Shown piece after piece: positions 35,710 to 44,314 of a stretch of DNA of 64,000 nt. The stretch is from Oscillospiraceae bacterium (GTDB taxonomy: Bacteria; Bacillota; Clostridia; Oscillospirales; Oscillospiraceae), in NCBI GenBank assembly GCA_017861365.1, contig JAGFXR010000008.1, positions 1 through 64,000 on the forward strand, written 5' to 3'. Position numbers and translations under genes: made by a program. The notes beneath the pieces were generated by a model. The model did not search any database. It saw nothing but the letters and a program-made list of their open reading frames with translations, and was not told the origin of the DNA. Position 1 is the stretch's first letter. Each line of letters opens with the position of its first letter.

Positions 35710-35721
35710 GACACAAGCCTC

Positions 35722-36558
35722 CTATAGCTGATGCAGTACATCCTCGAAACAAACTCCGTCGGTCGCGGGAATTCCCCTGCGCTCCGTGGCGGCAATGCAT
35801 TTACTAATGAAGCCGGAGGCTTTTCGGACGGACGCTTCAAAATCCACGCCGTTCACCGCGTCGGCAGCTATGATTGCCGCAAAGATATCTCCCGTCCCGG
35901 AGCGGGTAGCACCGACCCGTCTGCGGGAAATGATCTTTGCCTCCCCGCCTTTCTGGTAAATGGCGTTTCCGATGCTCTGCTTCATTTCAATCCCGGTAAT
36001 GACAACCCGCTGTGCCCCCAGACCGGCAAGCTGCCGCGCCATTTCAAGCAGCTGGCTTCGTTTCCACCCGGCGGCCTGATAGGGTGTGTCGGTCAAAAAG
36101 CATGCCTCCGTCACGTTTGGACAGAGAATATCCGCCAGTGTCACCAGCCGTTTCATCTTTTCGCGCATTTCCTGCGTGTAGGTTCCGTAAAGCTTCCCGT
36201 TGTCACCCATCACAGGGTCGATGATCACGGTGGTACCCGAATCTCTGAACTCTTCAATGAACTCCGTGACAATATCGATCTGCTCCGCCGAACCGAGAAA
36301 GCCCGAAGTAATCCCCTCAAACCTCAGATTAAGCTGTTTCCACTGCGCGATATAGCTTCTCATGCGGTCCGTATAATCATCGAAATAATAGCTCTGAAAG
36401 CCTGTGTGATTGGAAAACACCGCGGTGGGTACCGGACAGCACTGCACCCTCAGATGAGAGATCACCGGCAGCTCCACAGCCAGCGAGCATCTTCCAAATC
36501 CTGAAAAATCATTGATGGCCGCAATTTTTTTCTGACGGTTATGATCCGCCGTATTCAT
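35722..36558 (-). CDS. pdxY: Pyridoxal/pyridoxamine kinase
   Basis: 278 aa ribokinase-fold kinase phosphorylating vitamin B6 vitamers. INDFSGFGRCSL, DPVMGDNGKLY, LCPNVTEACFLT and the anion-hole motif RSGTGDIFAA with catalytic Asp are intact. It lies downstream of an ECF S-component gene (85 nt), which suggests a B6 uptake and trapping unit. Confidence 0.9.
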   Translation of the reverse strand: MNTADHNRQKKIAAINDFSGFGRCSLAVELPVISHLRVQCCPVPTAVFSNHTGFQSYYFDDYTDRMRSYIAQWKQLNLRFEGITSGFLGSAEQIDIVTEFIEEFRDSGTTVIIDPVMGDNGKLYGTYTQEMREKMKRLVTLADILCPNVTEACFLTDTPYQAAGWKRSQLLEMARQLAGLGAQRVVITGIEMKQSIGNAIYQKGGEAKIISRRRVGATRSGTGDIFAAIIAADAVNGVDFEASVRKASGFISKCIAATERRGIPATDGVCFEDVLHQL

Positions 36559-36643
36559 GAATATTGCCCTCTTTCCAGCCTAAGCCCGCCCTCATCGGCA
36601 CCGGTTCAGGCCTCCTCGGAATGTGAAAGGCGACGGAACCGCC

Positions 36644-37174
36644 TCACCCTCCGAAATATCTGTCGATCAGCTTTGTTTTCCGGAGCGCGTAAAAAACCAG
36701 CATGGCGCATACGATTCCAAAAACCTCTTTCAGCGCAATCCCCGGCATGTCAATGATGGCGACGCCAAAGCCGAAAATCCACAGTTCAAAGATAAAATAG
36801 CCGAGAGGCACCACAATTCCGCCGGAAATACCGCTTGCGATTCTGGCCAACGCGTCGCTCCGCCCAAACAACCGTCCAAACGGCGCAACCGTCACGGCGG
36901 CCAGCATCGCGGAGAGCGCCTTAATCACCAGCGTCGCGGGCCCATAAATGGCATAGGGTGACAGAAGATCAGCCAGCATACTGCCGATTCCCGCCGCGGC
37001 GGCTCCGTAAAACGGTCCCATAAGCCATCCGGATAACAGCACAAAGCAATCCCCAAGATGAACGTAGCCGCTGCCGATCAACGGAATTTGGATCACCCTG
37101 GTGGCAACAAAGGTCAGCGTAGCCAGCATGGACGCCATCACGATTTTCCTGACGGAACTGTTCTGTGGATTCAT
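36644..37174 (-). CDS. ECF transporter S component, probably for vitamin B6
   Basis: 176 aa, about six membrane segments. The N-terminal MLATLTFVATRVIQIPL and GYVHLGDCFVLLSGWLMGP are typical of ECF S-components. It needs a shared energising EcfAA'T module encoded elsewhere. Specificity for pyridoxine-type vitamers (PdxU-like) is inferred from adjacency to the kinase. Confidence 0.8.
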   Translation of the reverse strand: MNPQNSSVRKIVMASMLATLTFVATRVIQIPLIGSGYVHLGDCFVLLSGWLMGPFYGAAAAGIGSMLADLLSPYAIYGPATLVIKALSAMLAAVTVAPFGRLFGRSDALARIASGISGGIVVPLGYFIFELWIFGFGVAIIDMPGIALKEVFGIVCAMLVFYALRKTKLIDRYFGG

Positions 37175-37473
37175 TCGCCGTCTCCCCCTCCTGCTTCAAC
37201 ATTCGACCCGCAGGCCGAAGATAATAAAGCCTATTCTACCACAAAGCAATTGCCTGCACAATATGAACGCGATACTTTTTTCTGTCCTGCTTTCCACACC
37301 TGAAACCTCGGCGTGCCACTGCGTTTCGGGCCTTTCCCCGTCACAGGACGCAGCCAGCCTCCATCAAATTTAACAGGCAGTAAATTGAAAATATTACTTT
37401 ATTATTTTTTAAAGTTATGCTAAACTACTTTCGTACCGGTATTTTGATATAGTTGTCGAAAGCGGGATCGCCT
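37175..37473. other. Intergenic region, divergent promoters
   Basis: AT-rich DNA between the ECF gene (minus) and the REC-GGDEF gene (plus). A minus-strand TAGAAT lies near 37234 but I find no well-spaced -35 box, and no riboswitch pattern I recognise. Confidence 0.4.
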
Positions 37474-38406
37474 ATGGAAAAGAAAATACTCATCATTGAT
37501 GACAGTCTCTTTTTTATTAAATGTATAGAAGCCATTTTAGAAAAGGCCGGGTATGCAGTTCTCCATGCGGCGACCGGCGCGGCCGGCCTGCACATGGTGG
37601 CGGCTGAAAAGCCCGATTTGGTTCTACTTGATGTTGTGATGCCGGATATGAGCGGCTTCGACGTCTGCCGAATCCTGCGGGAATCGGAGAGCAATAACCT
37701 TCTTCCCATCATTATGCTGACCTCGCAGGATCACCAGGACGACAAGCTCATCGGTTTGGACCTGGGCGCGGACGACTATATCACAAAACCCTTTGACAAC
37801 CGAGAATTACTGAGCCGGGTCAAAAACACCCTTACCAGAATTGACAGAAACCGACATGCCAATCCCTTGACGGGATTGCAGGGCAATCTGGAAATTCAAG
37901 CTGAAATCAACAGCCGGATTACCATGCAGCTGCCCTTTGCGGTCATCTATGCCGATCTGGATCATTTTAAATCCTATAATGATGTTTATGGCTTTGCCAA
38001 GGGCGATATCGCCATCAAAATGACTGCGGATATTCTGGTCACGCAGGTTCGTGACTTTGGGACACGGGACGATTTCATCGGGCATATCGGTGGCGATGAC
38101 TTTGTGATCATTACCCTCCCCGATTATGCCGAGGCCATCTGTACGGAAATTATTTATGATTTTGATGATCGAATACAGACGCTTTATACACCGGAAGACT
38201 TGGCGGCGGGCTGCATTTATACTCTGAACCGAGCCGGAAAACGGACGCAGTTTCCCATCATGACCATTTCCCTTGCTATTATCACCAATGAGAAGCGCAC
38301 GTTTGCCTCCCATGTGCAGGTGGCGGAAGTCGCTGCCGAACTGAAACGAGAAGCGAAACTTCAGCAAAAAAGTAATTTTGTACGTGACCGGCGCGCGCTG
38401 GTCTGA
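37474..38406 (+). CDS. Response regulator with degenerate GGDEF domain
   Basis: 310 aa. The N-terminal receiver domain has the acidic pair (IIDDS), phospho-acceptor Asp in LLDVVMPD and Lys in ITKPF. The C-terminal domain follows the diguanylate cyclase pattern (YADLDHFKSYND) but its signature is GGDDF and the usual YGH is YGF, so cyclase activity is doubtful; it may bind nucleotide only. ATG at 37474 is preferred over an upstream TTG; its ribosome site is weak (GGGAT). No histidine kinase gene adjoins it. Confidence 0.85.
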   Translation: MEKKILIIDDSLFFIKCIEAILEKAGYAVLHAATGAAGLHMVAAEKPDLVLLDVVMPDMSGFDVCRILRESESNNLLPIIMLTSQDHQDDKLIGLDLGADDYITKPFDNRELLSRVKNTLTRIDRNRHANPLTGLQGNLEIQAEINSRITMQLPFAVIYADLDHFKSYNDVYGFAKGDIAIKMTADILVTQVRDFGTRDDFIGHIGGDDFVIITLPDYAEAICTEIIYDFDDRIQTLYTPEDLAAGCIYTLNRAGKRTQFPIMTISLAIITNEKRTFASHVQVAEVAAELKREAKLQQKSNFVRDRRALV

Positions 38407-38477
38407 CCGCTTTACCGATTTTCACTCATATTAGCCTCCCGCTTTTGGCATACTAACGTCATCGGGGAGGAATTTTT

Positions 38478-38834
38478 ATGAAAAAGGTAAACTTCTGGCC
38501 TGCGCTTTCAGGCGGGCTGTCAGGCTTTGTGAATGGTTTCTTCGGCGGCGGCGGCGGGATGCTGCTGGTTCCGCTCCTGGTCAAAAAGTGCGGACTGGAC
38601 CAGCGCCGTGCCTTTGCCACCTCCGTGGCGGTCATTCTGCCGCTGTGTGTCCTGTCCTCCGCCATCTATCTGCTCAGAGGCGGACTGGATATTATGGCGG
38701 CGCTTCCTTATCTTCTGGGCGGTCTGATCGGCGGAAGCATCAGCGGCAGGATTTTTAAGCGGATGTCAATTCTTTGGCTGCGGCGTTTGTTTGCTCTGCT
38801 CATCCTCTACGGCGGAGTGAGGTCACTGCTTTGA
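38478..38834 (+). CDS. TSUP (TauE/SafE) transporter, N-terminal half
   Basis: 118 aa, four predicted membrane segments. The GGGGGMLLVPLLV loop is the hallmark of the TSUP repeat. GGGGAGGAAT precedes the ATG. It overlaps the next half-size gene by TTGA. Full TSUP proteins have two such repeats in one chain; here they are separate genes and probably heterodimerise. Substrate (sulfite, sulfonate or other organic anion) unknown. Confidence 0.85.
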   Translation: MKKVNFWPALSGGLSGFVNGFFGGGGGMLLVPLLVKKCGLDQRRAFATSVAVILPLCVLSSAIYLLRGGLDIMAALPYLLGGLIGGSISGRIFKRMSILWLRRLFALLILYGGVRSLL

Positions 38835-39187
38835 AGGAATACGTCTTTCCTGTGCTGGCGGGCGCTCTGACCGGAATTTTGTCCGGCTTTGGCGTGGGCG
38901 GCGGGACGCTGCTCCTCATCTATATGACAACGGTCGCGGGCCTGGGGCAGACGCTGTCGCAGGGAATCAACCTGCTCTACTTTTTACCTGCCGCCGCCAC
39001 CGCCCTGCCCGGTCATTTCAAAAATGGGTATATCGAAACCTCCGTGGCGGTTCCCGCCATTCTTCTGGGGCTCGTCGGCACAGTCCTGGGAGCTCTGATT
39101 GCCACATCGCTGGATGTGGGGTTGCTGCGAAAATGCTTTGGTCTTTTTCTCATTTATATCGGCATCACCGAATTATTCGGAAAATAG
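38831..39187 (+). CDS. TSUP (TauE/SafE) transporter, C-terminal half
   Basis: 118 aa, four predicted membrane segments, with GFGVGGGTLLLIYM as the repeat motif. The likely start is TTG at 38831, overlapping the previous stop by 4 nt. Partner of the preceding gene. Confidence 0.82.
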   Translation: MKEYVFPVLAGALTGILSGFGVGGGTLLLIYMTTVAGLGQTLSQGINLLYFLPAAATALPGHFKNGYIETSVAVPAILLGLVGTVLGALIATSLDVGLLRKCFGLFLIYIGITELFGK

Positions 39188-39215
39188 CGCCTTATCCAGC
39201 AGCCGCTCTCCGGCT

Positions 39216-39641
39216 CTATTCCGGCTTTTTCATACGCCGATAGCTCAGGTATCCCTCCAAAATCAAGGTGGCCGCCACGGCGTCCACCTTCGCCTTTCGC
39301 TTTTTGCCCCGGTTCCCCGTCTCGGAAAGAATGCGGTGGGCGTCCACAGTGGTGCGGCGCTCGTCCCATAAAATGACCGGCAGCGCCGTAAGCTCCTCCA
39401 GCCTTTCTTTCAGCTCCCTGGATTTTTCCGCCCGGGGACCCAGGCTGTCGTTCATGTTTTTAGGATACCCCAGCACAAGCTCACCCACCTCGTTGCGTGC
39501 GGCGGTCTCCGCCAGCCTTTGCGCCACAAATTCACTGTCCCGGCTGTCAATGGTAAAGGCCTGTCCTGCCAGAAACCCCGTCGGATCAGAAATCGCCACC
39601 CCGGTATGGGCATCGCCATAGTCAATTGCCATGATTCTCAT
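39216..39641 (-). CDS. ruvX: Putative pre-16S rRNA nuclease / Holliday junction resolvase-like (YqgF)
   Basis: 141 aa RNase H-fold protein. MAIDYGDAHTGVA, LVLGYPKNMNDSLGPRAE and the C-terminal WDERRTT plus DAVAATLILEGYL acidic residues match YqgF. GGGGAGGATT supports the ATG at 39641. Confidence 0.93.
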   Translation of the reverse strand: MRIMAIDYGDAHTGVAISDPTGFLAGQAFTIDSRDSEFVAQRLAETAARNEVGELVLGYPKNMNDSLGPRAEKSRELKERLEELTALPVILWDERRTTVDAHRILSETGNRGKKRKAKVDAVAATLILEGYLSYRRMKKPE

Positions 39642-39734
39642 TAAAATCCTCCCCCGGAACACAGCGATTTCATTCGCTCATCCCTTGCTTCTGACTCATC
39701 ATAAATAATTTTCCCCAAATTGTCAACAAAAGTA

Positions 39735-39764
39735 TTGACGCAGGTCATTCCATCATGTTATAAT
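39735..39764 (+). promoter_or_regulatory. Strong promoter upstream of the rpmG leader RNA
   Basis: TTGACG, an 18-nt spacer and TATAAT. Expected transcription start near 39771. Confidence 0.8.
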
Positions 39765-39769
39765 ACAGA

Positions 39770-39952
39770 TTACCTATGAAAAGGGCTTTTATTTTGTGTG
39801 CATTTTTACGGGATGACATGCAAACCCCTTTCTCTCAACCTCATGAGAACATAGGGAGGCAAGCTGCCGACTCCTCCGTAACGCCTTGTGCTCTCTGTCT
39901 GCACGGGGCTATCGCTGGATTTGGCTTACTGAGCCGAACCGGCATTTTTTTT
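39770..39952 (+). ncRNA. Structured ~182-nt RNA or attenuated leader upstream of rpmG
   Basis: Between the promoter above and rpmG. A possible closing helix pairs CCUAUG (39773-39778) with CAUAGG (39850-39855); inside it AAAGGG (39780-39785) pairs with CCCUUU (39826-39831) around a UGCAU/AUGCA hairpin. Next come a GGAGG/CCUCC hairpin (39855-39877), whose 5' arm competes with the closing helix, and GCCUUGUGC/GCACGGGGC (39883-39909). It ends in an intrinsic terminator. It could be a free small RNA of 6S-like size or a riboswitch-like leader of rpmG-secE-nusG. I cannot assign a family. Confidence 0.5.
39914..39952 (+). terminator. Intrinsic terminator 57 nt before rpmG
   Basis: GCTGG-A-TTTGGCT, loop TACTG, AGCCGAA-CCGGC (one bulged A), then ATTTTTTTT. 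It would stop transcription before rpmG unless antiterminated. Confidence 0.8.
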
Positions 39953-40009
39953 GCCTAAACGGAGCAAAAAACTGCCCGCGGCTCTAAATCACAAAGGAGG
40001 TGCCGAACA

Positions 40010-40174
40010 ATGGCGAAAGCCGGAAGCCGGGTGAAGATCACCCTGCGCTGCTCTGAGTGCAAGCAGCGCAACTACAACACCAACAAGAACAAGAGAAACG
40101 ACCCTGAGCGCCTGGAGATGAACAAATACTGCCCCTTCTGCAGAAAGCATACCGTTCATAACGAAACCAAGTGA
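40010..40174 (+). CDS. rpmG: Ribosomal protein L33
   Basis: 54 aa: [20 protein letters not shown]..., zinc-binding type with CxxC pairs (CSEC and CPFC). AAAGGAGG lies 9 nt before the ATG. First gene of the conserved rpmG-secE-nusG-rplK-rplA block. Confidence 0.96.
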   Translation: MAKAGSRVKITLRCSECKQRNYNTNKNKRNDPERLEMNKYCPFCRKHTVHNETK

Positions 40175-40216
40175 TGGGCTTCATTGTACGCTCACAAGAA
40201 AGAAGGGTATTAACGA

Positions 40217-40561
40217 ATGTCTGAAAACGAAAACCTTGGGCAGACTGAGCAGGAATTGGATTCGGCTGATACTCAGGAGACAGAGGCGGCGGCGACCAAG
40301 GCTTCCAAGTCTGAGTCCGTCAAGAAAAACAAGGACGCAAAAAAGGACGCTCCAAAGAAGCCCGGTTTCTTTGCCCGTACCGGACGCTGGCTTCGTGAGC
40401 TGAAGTCCGAAATGAAAAAGGTCTCCTGGCTTACCATTCCGGAGATTTTGAAGCGTACCGGCATTGTCTTACTGTGCGTATTGGCTGTGGGCGTCTGTAT
40501 TTGGATCTTTGACGAGCTGGCTCACTCCATCATCGATGCCCTCTTTAACCTCTTTTCGTAA
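40217..40561 (+). CDS. secE: Preprotein translocase subunit SecE
   Basis: 114 aa. An unusually long, charged Ala/Lys/Glu-rich N-terminal tail (about 1-50) precedes the conserved amphipathic helix (RWLRELKSEMKKVSW) and a single membrane anchor (IVLLCVLAVGVCIWIF). It stabilises SecY in the translocon. AGAAAGAAGGG precedes it. Confidence 0.93.
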   Translation: MSENENLGQTEQELDSADTQETEAAATKASKSESVKKNKDAKKDAPKKPGFFARTGRWLRELKSEMKKVSWLTIPEILKRTGIVLLCVLAVGVCIWIFDELAHSIIDALFNLFS

Positions 40562-40573
40562 GAGGGAATTGTG

Positions 40574-41095
40574 ATGTCAGAAAATATCAAATGGTACGTG
40601 GCCCATACCTATTCCGGGTATGAAAATACCGTCAAGGCTTCCATTGAAAAAGCAGTGGAAAACCGCAGTATGCATAGCCTCATTTTTGAGGTCAGCATTC
40701 CCTTGGAAACCGTCACCGAAATTACGGAAGACGGTCCAAAAACCGCTGAGCACAAGGTTTTTCCCGGTTATGTGCTGATTAAAATGATCATGACCGACGA
40801 AACCTGGCATTTGGTCAGAAACGTGCGGGGTGTGACCGGCTTTGTCGGTTCCGGCAACAAGGCAATCCCCCTCACCGACGAAGAGATTGTCTCCCTCGGC
40901 GTTGAAAAACGCGAGGTGAAGGTCAGCTACTCGGTGGGTGACAGCGTAAAAATTACCGACGGCGCCTTGGAGTCCTTCATCGGCACCGTTGAAGAAATCG
41001 ACCTCGACCGCAGCAAGGTTCGCGTGGTCGTCTCCATGTTCGGGCGCGAAACCCCCGTCGAGCTGGAGCTTGACCAGATTGAACCGATTTCCTAA
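40574..41095 (+). CDS. nusG: Transcription termination/antitermination factor NusG
   Basis: 173 aa. The NGN domain (WYVAHTYSGYENTVKASIEK...) contacts RNA polymerase and the C-terminal KOW domain has FIGTVEEIDLDRSKVRV. ATG at 40574 is preferred to the GTG at 40571, with GAGGG about 7 nt upstream. Confidence 0.96.
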   Translation: MSENIKWYVAHTYSGYENTVKASIEKAVENRSMHSLIFEVSIPLETVTEITEDGPKTAEHKVFPGYVLIKMIMTDETWHLVRNVRGVTGFVGSGNKAIPLTDEEIVSLGVEKREVKVSYSVGDSVKITDGALESFIGTVEEIDLDRSKVRVVVSMFGRETPVELELDQIEPIS

Positions 41096-41156
41096 CGTGG
41101 GAGGAGCACTCCGCTCCGCCAGTTAACCACAATTATCACAGGAGGTGCTGTTTCAA

Positions 41157-41582
41157 ATGGCACAGAAAGTCACCGGATACGTTAAATTACAGATTCCCGC
41201 CGGCAAAGCGACCCCCGCCCCCCCTGTCGGCCCCGCCCTCGGCCAGCACGGCGTCAATATCGCCGCGTTTACCAAGGAATTCAATGAGCGCACCAAGAAC
41301 GACGTAGGCATGATTATCCCCGTGGTCATCACGGTCTATGCCGACCGTTCCTTCACCTTTATCACCAAGACTCCCCCCGTCCCCAACCTGCTCAAAAAGG
41401 CGGTCAGCATCGAGTCCGGCTCCAGCGTCCCTAACAAGACCAAGGTTGCCACCATCTCCACGGAAGAGGTCCGCAAAATCGCGGAGCTGAAGATGCCTGA
41501 CCTCAACGCTTCCAGCATTGAGTCCGCCATGAGCATGGTGGCCGGCACCGCCCGTTCCATGGGCATCGTGGTCAAGGATTAA
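41157..41582 (+). CDS. rplK: Ribosomal protein L11
   Basis: 141 aa: [20 protein letters not shown], with the proline-rich [15 protein letters not shown] helix region. GGAGG lies 11 nt before the ATG. Confidence 0.97.
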   Translation: MAQKVTGYVKLQIPAGKATPAPPVGPALGQHGVNIAAFTKEFNERTKNDVGMIIPVVITVYADRSFTFITKTPPVPNLLKKAVSIESGSSVPNKTKVATISTEEVRKIAELKMPDLNASSIESAMSMVAGTARSMGIVVKD

Positions 41583-41603
41583 GGGAAAGGAGGAGCAATC
41601 GAT

Positions 41604-42296
41604 ATGTTTAGAGGTAAGAAATATCAGGAGAGCGTCAAGAAAATTGACAAGGCTGCTCTGTACGATACGGCCGAGGCCATGGCACTGGTGATTCAGACCG
41701 CTCCCGCCAAGTTTGATGAAACCGTTGAGCTGCATGTCAAGCTGGGCGTTGACTCCCGTCACGCCGACCAGCAGGTTCGCGGCGCCATTGTCCTCCCCCA
41801 CGGCACCGGCAAAACCCAGCGGGTGCTGGTGTTCGCCAAGGGCGACAAGGCGGAGGAGGCTAAGGCCGCCGGCGCCGATTTCGTCGGTGAGGCCGAGCTA
41901 GTGCAGAAAATTCAGGGTGAAAACTGGTTTGATTATGACGTTGTCGTCGCAAGCCCCGACATGATGGGCGTTGTAGGCCGTCTGGGTAAGATTCTGGGTC
42001 CTAAGGGCCTGATGCCTTCCCCCAAGGCCGGTACTGTCACCGCCGACGTGGCTAAGGCCGTCACCGAGATCAAGGCCGGTAAGGTTGAATACCGTCTGGA
42101 TAAAACCAACATCATTCACTGCCCCATCGGCAAGGTCTCCTTCGGCGCGGAAAAGCTGGCGGAAAACTTCAACGCACTCATGGGCGCCATTGTCAAGGCA
42201 AAGCCCGCCGCCGCCAAGGGCCAGTATGTCCGCAGCTGCGTCTGTGCCTCCACCATGGGCCCCGGCGTCAAGCTCAACCCCAACAAAATGGTGTAA
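41604..42296 (+). CDS. rplA: Ribosomal protein L1
   Basis: 230 aa. [12 protein letters not shown] and [16 protein letters not shown] are characteristic. AAAGGAGG precedes the start. Ends the first ribosomal transcript before the rplJ promoter. Confidence 0.97.
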   Translation: MFRGKKYQESVKKIDKAALYDTAEAMALVIQTAPAKFDETVELHVKLGVDSRHADQQVRGAIVLPHGTGKTQRVLVFAKGDKAEEAKAAGADFVGEAELVQKIQGENWFDYDVVVASPDMMGVVGRLGKILGPKGLMPSPKAGTVTADVAKAVTEIKAGKVEYRLDKTNIIHCPIGKVSFGAEKLAENFNALMGAIVKAKPAAAKGQYVRSCVCASTMGPGVKLNPNKMV

Positions 42297-42331
42297 TGTT
42301 CCGATCATTCTGATGAAATTTTGTTTTTCGA

Positions 42332-42360
42332 TTGACAGAGTTTTATCTGTATGATAGAAT
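42332..42360 (+). promoter_or_regulatory. Promoter of rplJ-rplL
   Basis: TTGACA, a 17-nt spacer and TAGAAT, upstream of the L10 leader. Confidence 0.8.
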
Positions 42361-42367
42361 AATTTTT

Positions 42368-42480
42368 GCGTCCAGAGACAGCAGGCGGCACTTTGCCATA
42401 AATCCTGCCGAGGAAGCAACAACGATTGATGTTGCTCCATGTCCTCGTGTCTTTGCTATGACACGGGGGCATTTTCTTTT
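42368..42480 (+). promoter_or_regulatory. L10 ribosomal protein leader
   Basis: The segment GCGTCCAGAGACAGCAGGCG, ...ATCCTGCCGAGG and the GTTGC/GCAAC helix match the L10 leader that binds L10(L12)4 for autogenous control. It ends in a terminator hairpin (42439-42451 pairing with 42460-42472) followed by TTTTCTTTT, so control is by transcription attenuation, 30 nt upstream of rplJ. Confidence 0.88.
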
Positions 42481-42510
42481 ACGCGATCAATTTTCGGAGG
42501 TGAATCCCAT

Positions 42511-43044
42511 ATGCCTAACGCAAAAGTTCTGAGCGAAAAGCAGGCCATTGTCGCCGATCTGACCGAGCAGCTGAAAAACGCTACCTCCGGTGTACTCATC
42601 GACTACAAGGGCATCACGGTTGCCGAAGACACCGCTCTGCGTGTTGAACTTCGCAACAAGGGCGTCGAATACGCCGTGCTTAAAAACACGCTTCTCCGCT
42701 TCGCCGTCAAGAACGTTGGTCTGGATGGCCTGGAGTCCTGTCTCAACGGCACCACTTCTCTTGCCTTCAGCGCCGGCGACCCCATCGCACCCATGAACAT
42801 CATCAACAAGTATGCAAAGCAGCTCGGTGATGACAAGTTCAACATCAAGGCCGGCTTCATGGACGGCCAGGTTCTCCCCATCGCGGACGTGATGGCTCTG
42901 GCAGAGCTGCCCTCCAAGGAAGTTCTGCTGTCCCAGGTGCTCGGCACCTTCCTCGCGCCCATCACCAGCTTGGCTATTGTCCTCAAGGCAGTCGCCGAAC
43001 AGAAGGGCGGCTTCGTCGAGGCTGCTCCCGCTGCCGCGGAATAA
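42511..43044 (+). CDS. rplJ: Ribosomal protein L10
   Basis: 177 aa: an N-terminal rRNA-binding domain (MPNAKVLSEKQAIV..., VLIDYKGITV) and C-terminal helix with SLAIVLKAVAEQK for L7/L12 dimers. CGGAGGTG supports the ATG at 42511. Its leader is described just above. Confidence 0.97.
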   Translation: MPNAKVLSEKQAIVADLTEQLKNATSGVLIDYKGITVAEDTALRVELRNKGVEYAVLKNTLLRFAVKNVGLDGLESCLNGTTSLAFSAGDPIAPMNIINKYAKQLGDDKFNIKAGFMDGQVLPIADVMALAELPSKEVLLSQVLGTFLAPITSLAIVLKAVAEQKGGFVEAAPAAAE

Positions 43045-43117
43045 GCGGTATTCCCCCGCAGGATGCTTTTTATCCTACATTCATTAACATGAACACCAAA
43101 TTAGGAGGTATTTTATT

Positions 43118-43489
43118 ATGGCTAGCGAAAAAATTTCCGCCCTGATCGAAGAAGTCAAGGGTCTTACTGTTCTGGAACTGTCCGAGCTGGTTCACGCTCT
43201 GGAGGACGAGTTCGGTGTTTCCGCCGCCGCCATGGCTGCTCCCGCCGCTGGCGGTGCTGCCGCTGCTGTTGAGGAGAAGACCGAGTTTGACGTTGTTCTC
43301 ACCGAGATCGGTGCCGAGAAGATCAAGGTCATCAAGGTTGTCCGCGAGATCACCGGCCTTGGCCTGGCTGAGGCAAAGGCAATGGTTGAGTCTGCGCCCA
43401 AGGCTGTCAAGGAAGCCATTTCCAAGGACGACGCCGAGGCTCTGAAGGCAAAGCTGGAAGAGGTCGGCGCAAAGGTCGAACTGAAGTAA
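43118..43489 (+). CDS. rplL: Ribosomal protein L7/L12
   Basis: 123 aa. N-terminal dimerisation helices, Ala/Gly hinge (about 35-50) and the C-terminal factor-binding domain ([20 protein letters not shown]). TTAGGAGG precedes it. Confidence 0.97.
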   Translation: MASEKISALIEEVKGLTVLELSELVHALEDEFGVSAAAMAAPAAGGAAAAVEEKTEFDVVLTEIGAEKIKVIKVVREITGLGLAEAKAMVESAPKAVKEAISKDDAEALKAKLEEVGAKVELK

Positions 43490-43500
43490 TTCATTTGAGC

Positions 43501-43549
43501 CATCATAAAAAGAGCCTGTCCGCGCCGCGGACAGGCTCTTTTTATGATG
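43501..43549. terminator. Terminator after rplL
   Basis: A 22-bp stem including AAAAAGAGCCTGTCCG and its complement around CGCCG, with T-runs on both strands between convergent genes. Confidence 0.95.
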
Positions 43550-43587
43550 GTGAGAAGAGCGAACGGTAAGCCGTTCTTCTCCTCCCT

Positions 43588-44112
43588 TTAATTCCCGCTG
43601 TCCTCATCCCAGACACAGGTCTGGATGATGCCGTCGGTCAATTCAAAATGCGTGGTTTTCACAATATGGGTTTTGCCGATGCGCACCTCCTGAGAGCCTA
43701 CCTTGTCGGTGGTCGCGTCGCTCACCTGCGCCTGAATAGTAAACACAAGAGTCAACCGGTCATCGTCCGCCCCGCCTGCCTTCAGCGCGTCCTCCACGTA
43801 GGGTACATAGTCAGTGGCGGTGACATTAATAATGTAGGCGTTGCTGATTAACTCACCGTCGGACATCAACTGATCCTTTTGGTTCTGATCTAAATTGACA
43901 TAGTCGCAGATGGAATCGTACACCTCCGGGTCAACGCCGCGCACCTCAACCGTATAAGTAATCAGCGCCGGAACGGCGGCTGTTCCGCTTCCGCCCCCAC
44001 CGATAAATTTGATACCGAGAAACGCGACCAAAACAACTGCCAGCAGCAGCACCAGCAAATCAATGATATTCAGCTTTCCAAAAATTTTTCCCTTTTCGTC
44101 AATGATTTTCAT
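43588..44112 (-). CDS. DUF4330 single-pass membrane protein
   Basis: 174 aa. The N-terminal MKIIDEKGKIFGKLNIIDL and a single membrane helix (about 18-38) with a GGGGSG linker lead to an extracytoplasmic domain. This matches DUF4330. Such genes often adjoin cell-wall polysaccharide genes such as csaB, as here (divergent, 202 nt away). Function unknown. Confidence 0.8.
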   Translation of the reverse strand: MKIIDEKGKIFGKLNIIDLLVLLLAVVLVAFLGIKFIGGGGSGTAAVPALITYTVEVRGVDPEVYDSICDYVNLDQNQKDQLMSDGELISNAYIINVTATDYVPYVEDALKAGGADDDRLTLVFTIQAQVSDATTDKVGSQEVRIGKTHIVKTTHFELTDGIIQTCVWDEDSGN

Positions 44113-44314
44113 TGTACGCCTCCATCGCTTGACCAGATTACTGAGACATTGTATAATAACTGTCGTGCAGGCGGGCCCAACGGTTCGTCATCCATCAATC
44201 TGAAGTTTTCACAACAAAATCATACAAAATCCGTTCACGGTATTGTATCATAATTATGTTCTTTAATACAAGAGTTATTTTGATTGCTCTGGAAAAACGA
44301 AGGGCGGCAGCCTG

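Noticed and set aside
39776-39958. 60-codon frame inside the rpmG leader
   Set aside because: No ribosome site; the region folds as RNA and its end overlaps the terminator.
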